From: Syntrophaceae bacterium
GTDB taxonomy: Bacteria; Desulfobacterota; SM23-61
Reading direction: 5' to 3'
Assembly (NCBI GenBank): GCA_003154025.1
Contig: PMCE01000513.1
Location: 13,893 to 19,509 of the forward strand
Length of the DNA stretch: 5,617 nucleotides
How positions within the stretch are numbered: position 1 is the first letter of the stretch; every line of letters starts with the position of its first letter. This document shows, piece by piece, positions 4,898-5,617 of the stretch. A program made the translations under genes and the position numbers. The notes under the pieces are model-generated. The model had not been told where the DNA came from. It searched no databases and was given only the letters and a program-made list of their open reading frames with translations.

Positions 4898-5617
4898 CTA
4901 GAGCCACTTACCCCAGGCCTCTACACTGGCCTTGTGATCGTCGATGATCTTTTGATCGGGACAATCCAGGGCGTGTCCCAGTTCGAAGAGCAAATCCACC
5001 CGCTTCAGCGGGGAGCTCTTTACGATTTCGATGATTCTCTTGGGTTTGATAATCCCCTTCCGGGCATACTCCGGGGTGAAGGGCCAGTGATGGTCTCCCT
5101 TTCCATCGGTTTGCTGCAGATGCACGACCGGAGTGTAAGCGAGGAGCTTCTCCAGCCAGACATGGGGATCTCCCGGTTTTTTCAGGTCATAAGAGCAGGC
5201 ATGGCCCAGGTCGAAGCAGATGCGGACCGGCACGGCCGCCTCTTCATTGGCCTCCTTCATCAATTCCAGCGCCTCCTCCGGCGTATGGGGGAACTCCCGG
5301 GGGGTGGGCATCAATTCCCATAGAAAATACTCCTGGCCCAGCCGCGCAGCCAGGTAAGTCAGCTCCCGGACGGCCTCGATCAGCGTTTTTCGCAGAAATG
5401 ACCGGCGGGCCGGGTCGGCAAAATCGGCGGCGCTCATGGCCCCGATGTGCCCTCCCGTCGCTCCCGCTCCCAGCATACTGGTCACCTCCAGAGCCGACTC
5501 AAACCAGTGCCAAGCCTGATTCCGGAGCCAGAAGTTGGGATGAGCCAGGTGGTTCTGGGCGTATACGATGAGGCCGGTAAAAGTCGTCCGGAGGGAGATT
5601 CCATATTTTTCCGTCGC
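4898..5617 (-). CDS. Xylose-isomerase-like TIM-barrel sugar isomerase/epimerase (5' end outside window)
   Basis: The last 239 residues are visible; the N-terminus lies beyond the window edge and the frame is open to it. The protein belongs to the AP-endonuclease-2/xylose-isomerase-like TIM-barrel family (PF01261 type). These enzymes isomerise or epimerise sugars, sugar phosphates or inositol derivatives with a divalent metal. Counting from the first visible codon, the four expected metal ligands sit on successive strands: E101 (LWELMP), D136 with H139 (CFDLGHA), H166 (VVHLQQTDG) and E212 (LLFELGHAL). Other notable stretches are GAGATGGHIGAMS (50-62), FADPARR (66-72) and GDHHWPFTPEYARKGI (174-189). 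The GATGGHIG and HWPFT elements recall a subfamily that includes the tetrulose-phosphate epimerase EryC, but I recall that only loosely. A GTG at 5485 is in frame but internal, because the barrel needs the upstream strands. It is first in a same-strand row with the phosphatase and importer genes. Confidence 0.85.
   Translation of the reverse strand, partial: ATEKYGISLRTTFTGLIVYAQNHLAHPNFWLRNQAWHWFESALEVTSMLGAGATGGHIGAMSAADFADPARRSFLRKTLIEAVRELTYLAARLGQEYFLWELMPTPREFPHTPEEALELMKEANEEAAVPVRICFDLGHACSYDLKKPGDPHVWLEKLLAYTPVVHLQQTDGKGDHHWPFTPEYARKGIIKPKRIIEIVKSSPLKRVDLLFELGHALDCPDQKIIDDHKASVEAWGKWL

Overview
The window holds five genes with a recognisable family plus the first codons of a sixth, all on the minus strand. 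It looks like an ordinary metabolic and transport stretch of a Gram-negative bacterial chromosome. The Gram-negative call rests on the solute-binding protein, which has a cleavable signal peptide ending Ala-X-Ala and no lipobox cysteine. GC-rich genes separated by AT-rich gaps full of short 'AAATCTGCAATC'-type words resemble what I recall from uncultured Desulfobacterota (deltaproteobacteria) and neighbouring phyla. That placement is an impression and cannot be proved from this sequence.

In the direction of transcription (right to left) the order is: a 3' part of a xylose-isomerase-like TIM-barrel sugar isomerase/epimerase (4898-5617, cut by the window edge); an inositol-monophosphatase-family phosphatase (3958-4740); a family 5 extracellular solute-binding protein (2325-3839); a DppB/OppB-type permease (1275-2192); a DppC/OppC-type permease (258-1175); and the start of another gene (1-41) behind a strong ribosome binding site. 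The binding protein and two permeases form the periplasmic and membrane parts of one ABC importer. Its ATPase genes are not in the window.

Family 5 importers usually carry di- or oligopeptides, but some carry nickel, sugars or opine-like compounds. Two carbohydrate/phosphate enzymes directly upstream raise the possibility of a sugar- or polyol-type substrate. The few visible residues of the downstream gene would instead fit the start of an M20 peptidase, which would favour a peptide-like substrate. The sequence does not decide between these.

The most striking non-coding observation is that all five gaps between genes hold repeats or hairpins. They are a long imperfect inverted repeat (68-227), a CTTTCACTT-type inverted repeat between the permease genes, two compact hairpins after the binding-protein gene (one the 'GTAGGGGC' type), and two AT-rich gaps sharing an exact 19-base word. 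Two genes appear to start at non-ATG codons (CTG and TTG), each chosen because a GGAGG ribosome binding site is correctly placed before it. No gene-free stretch exceeds about 216 bases. I found no RNA gene, CRISPR array, transposase, phage gene or clear novel system.
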